The notes: generated by a model from the sequence alone, not told the origin. DNA of 64,000 nucleotides from Salipaludibacillus neizhouensis (GCF_002886185.1 NZ_KZ614146.1:1782930-1846929); one strand, 5' to 3'; positions 28,386 to 37,890 are shown, counted from the first letter of the stretch. Made by a program: numbers and translations.

Positions 28386-28502
28386 AACGTCTTTTGTTAA
28401 TTACATCGTTAACTTCCGCTACCATCAGTTATCATAAATAAAGGATGGGCTTCCCTTGATGCGCAGGATGTTAAGAGAGCTGTCAACTTATAGAATCTTA
28501 TC
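28386..28502 (+). repeat. Intergenic structured repeat, copy 5 (short apical loop)
   Basis: Shares the AACGTCTTTTGTTAATTACA start, AACTTCCGCTACC arm, GGATGGGCTTCCCTTGATGCG and AGCTGTCAACTTATA end with the other copies, but the long apical hairpin is replaced by a short one (ATCAGTTATCATAAAT). Lies between the abrB-like 5' end and the ectC terminator. Confidence 0.75.
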
Positions 28503-28511
28503 TCTTAAATA

Positions 28512-28546
28512 GAAAAAAAGGATGACAATTAAGTCATCCTTTTTCT
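28512..28546 (-). terminator. Terminator of ectABC (may work in both directions)
   Basis: AAAAAGGATGAC / GTCATCCTTTTT perfect 12-bp stem with a 6-nt loop, 27 nt beyond the ectC stop; T-runs on both strands. Confidence 0.9.
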
Positions 28547-28572
28547 GAATGTTGTCTCGCAACACTTTTTGA

Positions 28573-28959
28573 TTAATCTTCGACGATTTCGTACGCGCCT
28601 TCTTCATTATGAGTTTCTTTGCCAGTAATAGGTGGATTAAATACACAAACCATTCTCATATCGGTGTTCGCACGAAGCATATGCTCATCATTTTTGTCGA
28701 GAGCGTAAATACTATTTGTAGTAATAGGGTGAATTTTGTTATCCGACAATGTTTCAACTTCTCCGTCACCTTCGATACAATAAACTGCTTCCAGGTGGTT
28801 TTGATACCAAATGTGAGTTTCTGTACCTGCTTTAATTAGTGTATCGTGCACAGAATACCCCATGTTATCTTTTTTAAGAAGTAGTCTTCGACTCGTCCAG
28901 TTTTCACCTTTTACCTCTTGATCAGTTCCAATGATATCTTCTAATTTTACTACTTTCAT
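28573..28959 (-). CDS. ectC: L-ectoine synthase
   Basis: Closes N-gamma-acetyl-diaminobutyrate into the compatible solute ectoine. 128 residues, cupin fold. The opening [16 protein letters not shown], the [19 protein letters not shown] block, and H-Y-E ligands in [19 protein letters not shown] (His, Tyr, Glu at the cupin metal site) are typical. ATG follows GAGGAGG. Last gene of ectA-ectB-ectC with 42 nt from ectB. No ectD hydroxylase or lysC beside it, so ectoine itself is the likely product (inference). Confidence 0.97.
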   Translation of the reverse strand: MKVVKLEDIIGTDQEVKGENWTSRRLLLKKDNMGYSVHDTLIKAGTETHIWYQNHLEAVYCIEGDGEVETLSDNKIHPITTNSIYALDKNDEHMLRANTDMRMVCVFNPPITGKETHNEEGAYEIVED

Positions 28960-29001
28960 GAATGACAGCCTCCTCAGTTGTAATGAATAAAATTTGTTAG
29001 T

Positions 29002-30297
29002 TTAGTTTGATACTGTTTCTTTTGTTGGAAACATTTCTTGCACAGTTGCTTTAATACTATCTTCAATTACCTTAAATCCTTGTTCCAATCCTTGCTCATC
29101 TATGTTAATAGGGGGGAACAGCTTAAATACTTCATCATGTCCGCCAGCAGTTTCCATAATAAGTGCGCGTTTGAAAGCATTTTTCGCAACTTTATCACTG
29201 AAACCATCCACATCAGAAGAAATACCTTGCATGAAACCACGGCCTTTTAAATGACCTTTCATTTCAGGATACTTCTCAATCATATTTTCTAAGAATTTTG
29301 TGATTGTAACTGATTTATCTTGCACACTTTTTTCAAATGCTGGATCTTCCCAATAGGTAAGAGCCTCTGTCGCAGTAATGAATGCATGGTTATTCCCACG
29401 GAACGTTCCATTATGCTCACCAGGCTTCCATTGGTCTAAATCAGGACGGATTAAAGTCAACGCTAGTGGAAGACCATAACCTCCAATTGATTTTGATAAA
29501 CATACGATGTCCGGCTTAATTCCAGCAGGTTCAAACGAGAAGAATGTACCCGTACGTCCAACTCCTGCTTGAACATCGTCTATAATAAGAAGTATTCCCC
29601 AACGTTTGCAAATTTCATCAACTTTTTTGATCCATTCGAAACGAGCAGCATTAATACCGCCTTCACCTTGGACTGTCTCGAGAATAATTGCAGCCGGAAT
29701 AGAAACACCACTACCATTATCTTCTAAAAATCTCTCGAGATACTCCAGAGTGTCGAGATCCTCACTAACAAAATTGTCATAAGGCATAGTCACAGTATGG
29801 CTTAAAGGAATTCCAGCACCTTTACGCTTCATAGAATTACCCGTAACGGATAAAGCTCCGATTGTCATACCATGGAATCCATTCGTAAAGCTGATGATAT
29901 CCGTTCTTCCAGTTACTTTTCTGGCTAGTTTTAAAGCACTTTCTACAGTATTCGTTCCTGTTGGTCCTGGGAACATAATACGATACTCTAGATCACGCGG
30001 CTTTAAAATAACATTATTAAATTTATTTAGAAAATCTATTTTAGCTGTTGTAGCTTTATCAAGAGAGTGGGTGATCCCATCATCAAGAATATATTCTACA
30101 AGCTTTTTCTTCATATTTGGTTCATTGTGTCCGTAATTCAGTGAACCCGCTCCAGCGAAGAAATCAAGATATTCTTTCCCATTTTCGTCCCACATTTTAT
30201 ATCCTCTTGCTTTTGTGAAAACTGCTGGAAAACTTCTTACATAACTTCTTACACAAGATTCAAGTTCATTAATAGTACTAAGATCGTTAGCTGTCAT
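29002..30297 (-). CDS. ectB: Diaminobutyrate-2-oxoglutarate aminotransferase
   Basis: First enzyme of ectoine synthesis: transaminates aspartate semialdehyde to 2,4-diaminobutyrate. 431 residues, class III PLP fold. [31 protein letters not shown], the cofactor Asp in [15 protein letters not shown], and the Schiff-base lysine in [16 protein letters not shown] are all visible. ATG follows GGAGGGG. Sits 52 nt after ectA and 42 nt before ectC. Confidence 0.97.
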   Translation of the reverse strand: MTANDLSTINELESCVRSYVRSFPAVFTKARGYKMWDENGKEYLDFFAGAGSLNYGHNEPNMKKKLVEYILDDGITHSLDKATTAKIDFLNKFNNVILKPRDLEYRIMFPGPTGTNTVESALKLARKVTGRTDIISFTNGFHGMTIGALSVTGNSMKRKGAGIPLSHTVTMPYDNFVSEDLDTLEYLERFLEDNGSGVSIPAAIILETVQGEGGINAARFEWIKKVDEICKRWGILLIIDDVQAGVGRTGTFFSFEPAGIKPDIVCLSKSIGGYGLPLALTLIRPDLDQWKPGEHNGTFRGNNHAFITATEALTYWEDPAFEKSVQDKSVTITKFLENMIEKYPEMKGHLKGRGFMQGISSDVDGFSDKVAKNAFKRALIMETAGGHDEVFKLFPPINIDEQGLEQGFKVIEDSIKATVQEMFPTKETVSN

Positions 30298-30349
30298 AGG
30301 TTTAAAACCCCTCCGTATTTTTAATTATCTTTTTCAAATAAATATCGTT

Positions 30350-30859
30350 TTACTTGGAAAAAGGTCCAATTCGATACGTATATTCAGCTTTTTGTCCTTC
30401 TTCTGGAAAGACATCCTCAGGAAAACATTCACGTACTTCAAATGACGTATCATGTTCCTTAGCCATTCTCTTAAACAATGACTGAGAAGCCTTATTGTCA
30501 TTCGTAATTGTTGCTTCCACGTAACGAACGTCCTTACAAGCATCTCTTGCAATGAGTTCGTTTAACATCTTGGAAGCTACCCCTTTACCACGTTGGGACG
30601 AATCCACGCCAACTTGCCACACAAATACAACTTCAGGATGGCTGGGTTGAACAAATCCTGTGATAAAACCAACTACTTTGTCTTCTTCGCGAGCAACAAC
30701 ACATGTTTCTGAGAAATACTCGGCAAACATAATGTACTTATATGCTGAGTTTAAATCAAGAGAAGTTTTCTTTGCTAATGCCCACATGTCTTGACCAACA
30801 TCTTTCGTGGGTTCTTCTAGTGTAAGTGTTTCTAGAACTGCAGTCGCATTTTTACTCAT
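30350..30859 (-). CDS. ectA: Diaminobutyrate acetyltransferase
   Basis: GNAT acetyltransferase that makes N-gamma-acetyl-2,4-diaminobutyrate. 169 residues. The acetyl-CoA loop is QVGVDSSQRGKGVASKML near residue 85; WALAKKTSLDLNSAYKY earlier in the chain is a characteristic EctA substrate-side block. ATG 30859 follows GGTGGG. First gene of the ectABC operon. Transcribed toward the window start from the promoter at 30950-30978. Confidence 0.96.
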   Translation of the reverse strand: MSKNATAVLETLTLEEPTKDVGQDMWALAKKTSLDLNSAYKYIMFAEYFSETCVVAREEDKVVGFITGFVQPSHPEVVFVWQVGVDSSQRGKGVASKMLNELIARDACKDVRYVEATITNDNKASQSLFKRMAKEHDTSFEVRECFPEDVFPEEGQKAEYTYRIGPFSK

Positions 30860-30949
30860 TTCTGAATCCCACCTTTGTTAAGTATTTTCATAAAAGAAAG
30901 CATTTGTTCCTTTTATTAATCTCACGAATTTATTCAATCAACATTACTA

Positions 30950-30978
30950 ATACTAGGAACTTTTCTCCAATTAATCAA
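30950..30978 (-). promoter_or_regulatory. Putative SigA promoter of ectABC
   Basis: On the minus strand, TTGATT (30978-30973), 17-bp spacer, TAGTAT (30955-30950), about 85 bp before ectA. No SigB-type GGGTAT is seen here. The rest of the 326-bp gap up to typA holds the typA terminator and A/T-rich sequence without a gene. Confidence 0.55.
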
Positions 30979-31131
30979 ATAGCTTTAAACAGCATGAGAC
31001 CTTAAATATATGGACCTGTATACCTTAGTGCCGCTTAGACCGTTCTTCTTATTTATTTCTTCCATATCGTATCGATAGCACCAGTTTTGAAAAATAATCT
31101 TCCATAAACCTTGGCATAGTGGGGGAAAAGA

Positions 31132-31164
31132 AAAGGATCTCAACTATAGTAGTTGAGATCCTTG
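31132..31164 (-). terminator. Intrinsic terminator of typA
   Basis: AAGGATCTCAAC / GTTGAGATCCTT perfect 12-bp stem, 7-nt loop; on the minus strand followed by TTCTTTT. Confidence 0.88.
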
Positions 31165-31185
31165 TTGCACCGGTGTTTTTGACCA

Positions 31186-33027
31186 TTAATTAGTCTTAAC
31201 AGTTAGTTTCTTACGTTTTTCATCTCGCTCACGACTACTTTTATCTAATACTTTTTTACGTAATCGGATCGATTCAGGAGTAACTTCACAATATTCATCG
31301 TCATTTAAGAACTCTAATGCTTCTTCAAGTGATAGTATTTTCGGCTTCTTCATTGTAACTGTAAAGTCTTTGTTCGCAGATCGAACATTCGTTTGTTGCT
31401 TCATTTTTGTAATATTAACAGTAAGATCGCTGTCACGATTGTGTTCTCCAACAATCATACCTTCATATATTTCTACACCAGGCTCTAAGAATAGCATCCC
31501 ACGATCTTCCACACCCATCATTCCGTATGGAGTTGTTTTACCGTTTTCCATCGAAACTAGCGCGCCTTGACGACGTCCACCAACATAGCCTGTCGCAACA
31601 GGTTGGTAGCTGTCAAATGTATGATTTATGATACCATACCCTTTTGTTTGTGCCATGAATTCTGTAGTGTAACCAATTAGTCCTCGGGAAGGGATGAGAA
31701 AATCGAGTCGTACTTGGCCTTCACCTTTGTTTACCATATTTAGCATTTCACCTTTACGAGCACCTAATGATTCCATAACAGCACCAGTATATTCTTCTGG
31801 TACGTCGATTTGTGTGGCCTCATAAGGTTCACACGCCTTACCATCAACTTCGCGTATAATTACTTCCGGCTTGGATACTTGTAGTTCAAACCCTTCACGA
31901 CGAAGGTTTTCAATTAAAATAGACAAATGTAATTCACCTCGTCCGGAAACTGTCCAAACATCAGGTGAACTAGTATTTTCTACTCGCAGACTAACATCAC
32001 TTTCGACTTGTGTCATTAAGCGAGCTTCAATTTTACGACTTGTAACATATTGACCTTCACGACCTGCAAAGGGACTGTTGTTTACTAGGAAAGTCATTTG
32101 TAGTGTAGGTTCATCAATACGAACCAATTCCATCGGGTCTATGTTGTCGACCGGACAGATTGTTTCTCCAACGTTGATATCTTCAATCCCGGCAATGGCA
32201 ATGAGATCCCCAGCTTTTGCTTCTTCAATCTCCAAGCGCTTAAGACCTAAATAACCAAATAGTTTAGATACACGGAATTTTTTCACAGAACCATCTCTAT
32301 GGATAACTGCAGCCTGATCGCCTTTACGGATCGTTCCTCTAAACACACGTCCAATACCAATACGACCTAAATAGTCGTTATAATCCAACATGGTTACTTG
32401 AAACTGGAAAGGCTCCTCAGAATTGTCAATTGGAGCAGGAACAGACTCAATAATAGTGTCAAAAATTACTTTCATAGTACCATCAGTCTGATCTGGAGTT
32501 TCACTGGCAGTACCATTAATAGCTGATGCATAAACAACAGGGAAGTCCAGTTGCTGTTCATCTGCACCTAATTCAATAAATAGATCTAGTACCTCATCAA
32601 CTACCTCTTCAGGACGAGCTGCAGGGCGGTCAATTTTATTTACAACAACTACCGGCGTTAATTTTTGCTCTAACGCCTTCTTTAATACAAATCGTGTTTG
32701 AGGCATACAACCTTCATATGCATCTACTACAAGTAGGACACCATCGACCATTTTAAGGATACGCTCTACTTCGCCTCCGAAGTCAGCATGACCTGGTGTG
32801 TCCATGATGTTAATTCTTTTATCTTCATAATTTACTGCTGTGTTCTTAGCGAGGATCGTAATACCGCGCTCTTTCTCAATGTCATTATTGTCCATCGCAC
32901 GTTCATTTACCTGTTCATTTTCTCGAAATGTACCTGACTGCTTCAACAATTCATCTACCAACGTTGTCTTTCCGTGGTCAACGTGGGCGATAATTGCAAT
33001 ATTTCTTATGTCTAATCGTTTCTTCAT
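31186..33027 (-). CDS. typA: Ribosome-associated GTPase TypA/BipA
   Basis: Translational GTPase that binds 70S ribosomes and helps assembly and stress adaptation. 613 residues, the usual length. G1 AHVDHGKTTL near residue 15, RGITI switch, DTPGHADF (G3), NKIDRPAARPEEV (G4); then domain II, an EF-G-like domain and the TypA-specific C-terminus with GLIGYTTEFMAQTKGYG and GGRRQGALVSMENGKTTPYG. ATG follows CAGGAGCG. It stands alone; a TTGAAG-17-TATAGT pair on the minus strand within the 192-bp upstream gap is a possible promoter. Confidence 0.96.
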   Translation of the reverse strand: MKKRLDIRNIAIIAHVDHGKTTLVDELLKQSGTFRENEQVNERAMDNNDIEKERGITILAKNTAVNYEDKRINIMDTPGHADFGGEVERILKMVDGVLLVVDAYEGCMPQTRFVLKKALEQKLTPVVVVNKIDRPAARPEEVVDEVLDLFIELGADEQQLDFPVVYASAINGTASETPDQTDGTMKVIFDTIIESVPAPIDNSEEPFQFQVTMLDYNDYLGRIGIGRVFRGTIRKGDQAAVIHRDGSVKKFRVSKLFGYLGLKRLEIEEAKAGDLIAIAGIEDINVGETICPVDNIDPMELVRIDEPTLQMTFLVNNSPFAGREGQYVTSRKIEARLMTQVESDVSLRVENTSSPDVWTVSGRGELHLSILIENLRREGFELQVSKPEVIIREVDGKACEPYEATQIDVPEEYTGAVMESLGARKGEMLNMVNKGEGQVRLDFLIPSRGLIGYTTEFMAQTKGYGIINHTFDSYQPVATGYVGGRRQGALVSMENGKTTPYGMMGVEDRGMLFLEPGVEIYEGMIVGEHNRDSDLTVNITKMKQQTNVRSANKDFTVTMKKPKILSLEEALEFLNDDEYCEVTPESIRLRKKVLDKSSRERDEKRKKLTVKTN

Positions 33028-33153
33028 AACTTAAAACGCTCCTGTCTTTTAATAAAAGTACTTCAACTATATAATCATAGCACAAATACTTCAATAAATC
33101 ATTATTTTCTTTGAAATCCAAAATTGCCCACTACATATTAACTCATATCTATA

Positions 33154-33178
33154 GTTTCACTTAATCATATAGGGGTAT
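33154..33178 (+). promoter_or_regulatory. SigB promoter of the 33220 gene
   Basis: GTTTCA (33154-33159), 13-bp spacer, GGGTAT (33173-33178). This is the closest match in the window to the general-stress promoter GTTTAA-N12-14-GGGTAT, 42 bp before the gene's start. Confidence 0.7.
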
Positions 33179-33219
33179 TCTAAATAATATAATAATGCTA
33201 AAGAGGGGGGGAGTTTAAA

Positions 33220-33864
33220 ATGAATAAATCATTAATATCTGTCCATGATTTGTCAATTGGGATGAAAACAGAACATGATATTAAAGATAACCTTTATCAA
33301 CCCCTTTTAATAAAAGGAACCATCCTGAATCTACAAGATATAATCACGCTAACGAACTTGAAACAAACATACTTTATCTATGAAGATCAACTTCGGGAAA
33401 CACCTAAAGAAATTAAAGATCTGATCAGCCAGATTAATGTTTTTTTAAGGACCAATACGAATATGGAACATTGGGGTGTTAACCTAGACACTGAATTAGA
33501 CTGTTATACTCCTAGACAAAAGCAAATCAATAATCCTAATTGGGAACAAGTAATTAGTTATGATTATTTTAAACATCTTTTTTTTAAAACATACCAGAGA
33601 ATTGTTCGATCAAATGGAAATAATGAACAATCCGTATCACTGACTCTTCTAAACAGGGCCTGTGAGTATGTCGTTTTCGAAATGAATAAGTCTTATTGGC
33701 AAGGTTCCTTCGATCGCTTATTTTATCATAAAACGTGTCAATCTTGGCTTAAAGTTCATACTAACGCGTTAACGGGTATTTTTGATAAAATGATGCTCCC
33801 AAAATCCGGTGCTTCCATTATTAACATCCATTCAAAAAGAGTAAAGGAGAGGAGATATCTATAA
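33220..33864 (+). CDS. Uncharacterised protein with an HD-GYP-type N-terminal segment, probable SigB regulon
   Basis: 214 residues. The first 50 (LISVHDLSIGMKTEHDIKDN then LLIKGTILNLQDIITLTNL) resemble the short N-terminal module found before HD-GYP phosphodiesterase domains. The remaining 150 residues contain no HD or GYP motif, so there is no sign of a catalytic domain. No signal peptide or membrane helix. ATG 33220 follows AGGGGGGG. A good SigB promoter lies upstream. It may be a regulatory remnant or an adaptor; I do not recognise a family for the C-terminal part. It converges with proB with no clear terminator between. Confidence 0.6.
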   Translation: MNKSLISVHDLSIGMKTEHDIKDNLYQPLLIKGTILNLQDIITLTNLKQTYFIYEDQLRETPKEIKDLISQINVFLRTNTNMEHWGVNLDTELDCYTPRQKQINNPNWEQVISYDYFKHLFFKTYQRIVRSNGNNEQSVSLTLLNRACEYVVFEMNKSYWQGSFDRLFYHKTCQSWLKVHTNALTGIFDKMMLPKSGASIINIHSKRVKERRYL

Positions 33865-33972
33865 CTAAAATACTAGCAATAAAGCAATCAAAAAATTTAA
33901 CCGGGATTAAATGGACTTAATTAATCCATTGTAATTACCTTATTCAAGCTTAAGCTTAACCCTTTTACCAAC

Positions 33973-35064
33973 CTATACTATTATCCATTGATCGCGGTGA
34001 ATCGCTTCCTTTTTCCCATTTATAGACTGCTTATTTCCTATTGAAATAATTGACCGAAGTTGATCGGAGGAGTAAGTCACTTTCCCTTTACCTAACAATA
34101 CCCCTGAAGACGCACAAACCTGGACCACATCACCTATATTAAATTCTCCTTGAATACTTGTAATTCCAACAGGTAATAAACTTTTACCTTCTTTTAAAAT
34201 AGCCTGTGCTGCACCTTCATCAATGATGAGTTTCCCATTTGTTGAAGAGTGATAGGCAATCCACTGTTTTTTCGTCTTCATTATTTTTTTTGCAGTGGGG
34301 GTGAGATAGGTTCCATTTCCGTTTCCCGCGAGAATTTCTTCGATCGAATCAGTGGATGATCTTGTCCCTATAAATACATTTACTCCCATTGATAGAGCTG
34401 TACGCGCCGCTTGAAGTTTGGATTTCATTCCACCAGTTCCCACTTTAGAAGAAGTATCCTCCGCTTGAGCTAGAAGCTCTTCACTCACACCATTTAAATG
34501 ATTGTACTTCATTGCACTAGGGTTCTTCAAAGGATTTTCCTGGTATATCCCGTCTATATCAGTAAGAATAATGAGTTGATCAGCATGTAGAAAACCACTT
34601 ACCAAAGCTGACAGCATGTCATTATCACCAAACGTCAATTCCTCGATCGCAGTAGAATCATTTTCATTAATAATTGGTAAAACTCTTCGCTTCAATAGTT
34701 CATCCAGCGTGTTATAAGCATTTTGATATTGTTCCTCTTTGTAAAAATCATTTCTAGTCAGAAGAAGCTGAGCAGTATTGATTTGGTGTTTTTTAAATGA
34801 CTCCCCGTATTTTTGCATTAATAAATGCTGCCCAACAGCGGCGGCTGCTTGTTTACCTGACGTAGTGACGGGGCGAGTAGAAAGCCCTAATTGTTTTACG
34901 CCTGTTGCTACTGCACCGGAAGATATCAATACTACTTCAAAACCTGCCAACATAATACTGGCGATAGCGTCTGCATGGTCGGACACTTTATCATTTGCTA
35001 ACTGCCCGTCCTTTTCAGTAAGGGAGCTACTTCCAATTTTAATTACGATCCTTTTTATTGCCAT
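33973..35064 (-). CDS. proB: Glutamate 5-kinase
   Basis: First step of proline synthesis: ATP-dependent phosphorylation of glutamate. 363 residues: amino-acid-kinase domain (VIKIGSSSLTEKDG at the start, ISSGAVATGVKQLG, NENDSTAIEE, FGDNDMLSALV, GTGGMKSKLQAA) followed by a C-terminal PUA domain of about 75 residues. ATG follows GAAGGTGG. No proA is adjacent, unlike the usual proBA pair, so the partner reductase must be elsewhere. A T-box leader precedes it, so expression should respond to uncharged tRNA. Confidence 0.95.
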   Translation of the reverse strand: MAIKRIVIKIGSSSLTEKDGQLANDKVSDHADAIASIMLAGFEVVLISSGAVATGVKQLGLSTRPVTTSGKQAAAAVGQHLLMQKYGESFKKHQINTAQLLLTRNDFYKEEQYQNAYNTLDELLKRRVLPIINENDSTAIEELTFGDNDMLSALVSGFLHADQLIILTDIDGIYQENPLKNPSAMKYNHLNGVSEELLAQAEDTSSKVGTGGMKSKLQAARTALSMGVNVFIGTRSSTDSIEEILAGNGNGTYLTPTAKKIMKTKKQWIAYHSSTNGKLIIDEGAAQAILKEGKSLLPVGITSIQGEFNIGDVVQVCASSGVLLGKGKVTYSSDQLRSIISIGNKQSINGKKEAIHRDQWIIV

Positions 35065-35117
35065 TGAAAATAATCCACCTTCTCTTTAATATAGTGTACA
35101 TTGAAATATTCTCACTA

Positions 35118-35322
35118 AAAAAACACCCCCGTCCTTAAACAAGGACGAAAGCATTCTGATTCCGCGGTACCACCTTTATTGACACTAATGTGTCCACTTG
35201 GATTACTCTTAACGAGAGTAAAACGTAGTTCGCTGAATATGAGCAGCTTCAATGTTAATTGCTAAAGGAATTTTTCAGCCAAAGAATTCCTATCTCTGCT
35301 AGTTTAAATTACAAAATAAAGT
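35118..35322 (-). promoter_or_regulatory. T-box riboswitch upstream of proB
   Basis: On the minus strand the leader has AGAGA and GCTG stem-I signatures, hairpins TACTCT-AAGAGTA and GGACAC-GTGTC, then the T-box core AAGGTGGTACCGCGGAATC (RC near 35158-35176) and a terminator CGTCCTT-GTTT-AAGGACG with a T-run (35117-35147), 53 nt before proB. The TGGT in the T-box pairs with a tRNA whose discriminator base is A. Proline is expected from the downstream gene. A CCT triplet lies in stem I (35266-35268 on the minus strand), but the specifier loop cannot be fixed by eye. Confidence 0.9.
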
Positions 35323-35329
35323 TTTTATA

Positions 35330-35358
35330 ATTATCTGATAACCTATATAAGAAGTCAA
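35330..35358 (-). promoter_or_regulatory. SigA promoter of the T-box-proB transcript
   Basis: Minus strand TTGACT (35358-35353), 17-bp spacer, GATAAT (35335-35330), directly ahead of the T-box leader. The sequence from 35360 to 35520 is A/T-rich and shows no gene. Confidence 0.75.
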
Positions 35359-35519
35359 GTCTTTCATTTTTATGTCACCGTGTGAAACGAACTCTCCAGA
35401 ATTGGCTCAAGTAATTGTTTTGTCCATAACCATCATTGCTTATATATTTTTGAATAACGTGATATTATCATTTTAGAAAAACTGATCAACGATATCGATA
35501 AGGCTTAATTTTCATCAAA

Positions 35520-35545
35520 GTTAGCAACATGGAAGACAGGGGTAT
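35520..35545 (+). promoter_or_regulatory. Possible SigB promoter of the second serine hydrolase
   Basis: GTTAGC (35520-35525), 14-bp spacer, perfect GGGTAT -10 (35540-35545), 43 bp before the start codon. The -35 matches only at GTT. Confidence 0.4.
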
Positions 35546-35588
35546 AAAATGATATATTAATGCTATTGATGTTTAAAGGATGATCTGT

Positions 35589-36656
35589 GTGTTTAATAAA
35601 ATCATTGCAATATTAATTATAATAATCATCATACTGGTGGGATTATTCATGTATATCTATTATTCGATGGAATCGGCTCAAGAAACTACCTGGGAGAGTC
35701 ACGACAGTGTCGATGAAGCTGGATTTAACCCAGATGCTCTTAACGAGGCAAGAAAGTACTATGAGTCTATTAATTCAACCGCTGCCATGGTGATATACAA
35801 AGGTAAAATATTGTTTTCGTGGGGGGATGTTGCTAAAAGTACAAATGCCCATTCTATTAGAAAAGGATTTCTTAGTGCTTTAATTGGCATAGAAGAAAAT
35901 AAAGGAACTCTTATCTTAAATAACACTTTAGAGGATTATCAAATCGATGATAAACCACCATTGAGTTTTTTGGAGAAACAAGCAATGCTATCACACTTAT
36001 TGACGTCTACTTCCGGGATTTATTTACCTGCAGGGGAAGAGTCTTGGGGCATGCGAATCGCCAGACCAAGCAGAGGAAGTCATTTGCCCGGCGATTTCTA
36101 TTACTATAATAACTGGGATTTCAATGCTCTAGGCACCATATATAATGACCAAACGGGAAGAGATTTATTCGAAGATTTTGCTGAAAAGCTAGCCAAACCA
36201 CTAGAAATGGAAGATTTTGAATTAAGTCATACAAATTATAAATATGAGAACACAAGATCACAACACCCATCCTATTTATTCCGTATGTCAGCTCGTGATA
36301 TGGCCCGGTTTGGTCAGCTATATTTACAAGAAGGGGAATGGAACGGAGAACAAATTGTTCCGAAAGAATGGATAAAGAAAAGCACTACCGCACAGACAGA
36401 TGTACCATCAAACACAATTTTTGATTACGGTTATTTATGGTGGGTAGCAACAGAAGCCCCCTTTAGTGATTTAAAGATGTATTCCGCTGTCGGTAGATAT
36501 GGACAATCTATTGATATAATCCCTGAGCTAGATCTTGTTTTTGTCAATCGAGTTGATTCCAACCGAGTTTCATTTAAATTAACCAGAAGCAGTGTGAATG
36601 ATCTTCAGAGACTTCAATTACTGCAGCTGATTTTAGATGCAAAAAGAGCTGAATAA
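35589..36656 (+). CDS. Membrane-anchored serine hydrolase, class C beta-lactamase-like
   Basis: 355 residues. One N-terminal transmembrane helix (about residues 4-25, rich in Ile) suggests an outward-facing domain tethered to the membrane. SxxK appears as SIRK near residue 92 and YxN as YNN near 177; the third motif region reads VGRYGQSIDIIPE. I choose GTG 35589, because AAAGG abuts ATG 35580 but is well spaced for the GTG. Related in fold to the soluble hydrolase at 2707-3663. Esterase or D-amino-peptidase roles are equally possible; resistance is not implied. Confidence 0.83.
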   Translation: MFNKIIAILIIIIIILVGLFMYIYYSMESAQETTWESHDSVDEAGFNPDALNEARKYYESINSTAAMVIYKGKILFSWGDVAKSTNAHSIRKGFLSALIGIEENKGTLILNNTLEDYQIDDKPPLSFLEKQAMLSHLLTSTSGIYLPAGEESWGMRIARPSRGSHLPGDFYYYNNWDFNALGTIYNDQTGRDLFEDFAEKLAKPLEMEDFELSHTNYKYENTRSQHPSYLFRMSARDMARFGQLYLQEGEWNGEQIVPKEWIKKSTTAQTDVPSNTIFDYGYLWWVATEAPFSDLKMYSAVGRYGQSIDIIPELDLVFVNRVDSNRVSFKLTRSSVNDLQRLQLLQLILDAKRAE

Positions 36657-36747
36657 GAGCGTGCCTATTAGGAAAACAGTTCTCCTGTTAGGCCAAAAAA
36701 CTGTGGAAGTTTCGCTTATTGCATCAAAAGGTACTGAAAAAGTTATT

Positions 36748-36786
36748 AAAACACCAACCTTTTAGAAAGGTTGGTGTTTCTTTTTT
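36748..36786 (+). terminator. Intrinsic terminator between convergent genes
   Basis: AAACACCAACCTTT / AAAGGTTGGTGTTT 14-bp perfect stem followed by CTTTTTT. The minus-strand side has TTTTAAT and may also end the acyltransferase transcript. Confidence 0.9.
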
Positions 36787-36816
36787 GAACAATCATTTAA
36801 GTAACAAGGGAAAAAG

Positions 36817-37890
36817 TTATTTTGGCGGCACATAGCCAACTCCAATTTTCCCAATCACTAAATGTCCGTATTTCCATTTATTTAAGAAGTATATACTTGC
36901 GATTGAACACCCTATGCTGAATACAAATAGTACGAGTATATAACTAAATCCTATATCAATAGGGTACAATCGGAAAATAGCGTCTCCAAGAAATATAAAA
37001 AAATAATGCAATAAATATATACCAAAAGAATATTGACTTATAAAAACCAGAAATGGAGATGGTCTGGTGAATCTAGTTGTAATATAAAATAAGAACATAC
37101 TTAACATTGTGGTATGAATTAGGATGTCAGTCCGTTTAGAGCTGTGAACGGACAGAAATCCAGAGTGATAAAAATAAAGTAACATAATACTGGAAAGAAC
37201 GGGACCAATGATGATAATATAGCGCCACTTTTTTAGAGCTTCGATAAATAATTCATAATAAAGTCCTGCATAAAAACCTAACGCAAAATAAAATATCCAG
37301 CCGAATAAAGGAATCCAATAAAATCTTTCCCAAACGTAAGTCGAAAACGGAAGACTCTCTGGGGGAAGAGTGAAATTAAATATCATCAAATAAGTTGCAT
37401 TGATAATAAGTGCAATTGGAAGTACTATTTTTGGAGACCACGCCTTTAAGTACCGGTAAAAATACAAGTGGAATAAGTAAAATTGAAAGATAATCAAAAT
37501 AAAGTAACCGTGGTAATCTCCAATAAAAATGTTCCTTACTAATTTTAAACTCCAGGACTCCCAACCTTGCATAATAAACGGAAGGGAGTAAAAAACTGCC
37601 ATAACAAAATATGGGATTAAAATAAAGCGCAATCTTTTTTTGAGAAAACCTGGAGGAACGTCTCTATTTCGATAAGAGTAGGAAATCAAAAATTCAGAAA
37701 TGAATATAAACATCGGTGTACCATAATATAGAAGCATTTGAATGGAATCAAAAGTGATCGCCTCAAGTTCACCCATTTCTCTTATCGGAACAGTCATTAA
37801 AGCAGCATGTACACTATGAAGAAACACAATACTTAAACAACCAATACTTCTTAACACGAAAATCTCCTTAATCATCCCTTGACTTTTCAT
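36817..37890 (-). CDS. Membrane acyltransferase (Acyltransferase_3 family)
   Basis: About 357 residues with around ten transmembrane helices. The family's catalytic His/Arg region is at the N-terminus: EIFVLRSIGCLSIVFLHSVH. Such proteins O-acetylate or succinylate surface polysaccharides (YfiQ, YrhL, OatA relatives). ATG 37890 is preferred over 37914, because GGTGGGG lies 6 nt before it. No C-terminal SGNH domain is present. It converges with the serine hydrolase. Substrate cannot be told. Confidence 0.85.
   Translation of the reverse strand: MKSQGMIKEIFVLRSIGCLSIVFLHSVHAALMTVPIREMGELEAITFDSIQMLLYYGTPMFIFISEFLISYSYRNRDVPPGFLKKRLRFILIPYFVMAVFYSLPFIMQGWESWSLKLVRNIFIGDYHGYFILIIFQFYLFHLYFYRYLKAWSPKIVLPIALIINATYLMIFNFTLPPESLPFSTYVWERFYWIPLFGWIFYFALGFYAGLYYELFIEALKKWRYIIIIGPVLSSIMLLYFYHSGFLSVHSSKRTDILIHTTMLSMFLFYITTRFTRPSPFLVFISQYSFGIYLLHYFFIFLGDAIFRLYPIDIGFSYILVLFVFSIGCSIASIYFLNKWKYGHLVIGKIGVGYVPPK

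Noticed and set aside
30334-30552. Second minus-strand frame inside ectA
   Set aside because: Shadow of ectA in another frame; ectA is unambiguous.
36721-36745. Fragment GGTACTGAAAAAGTTATT resembling the palindrome at 56796
   Set aside because: Only one arm is present, so no hairpin can form; treated as chance or decay.
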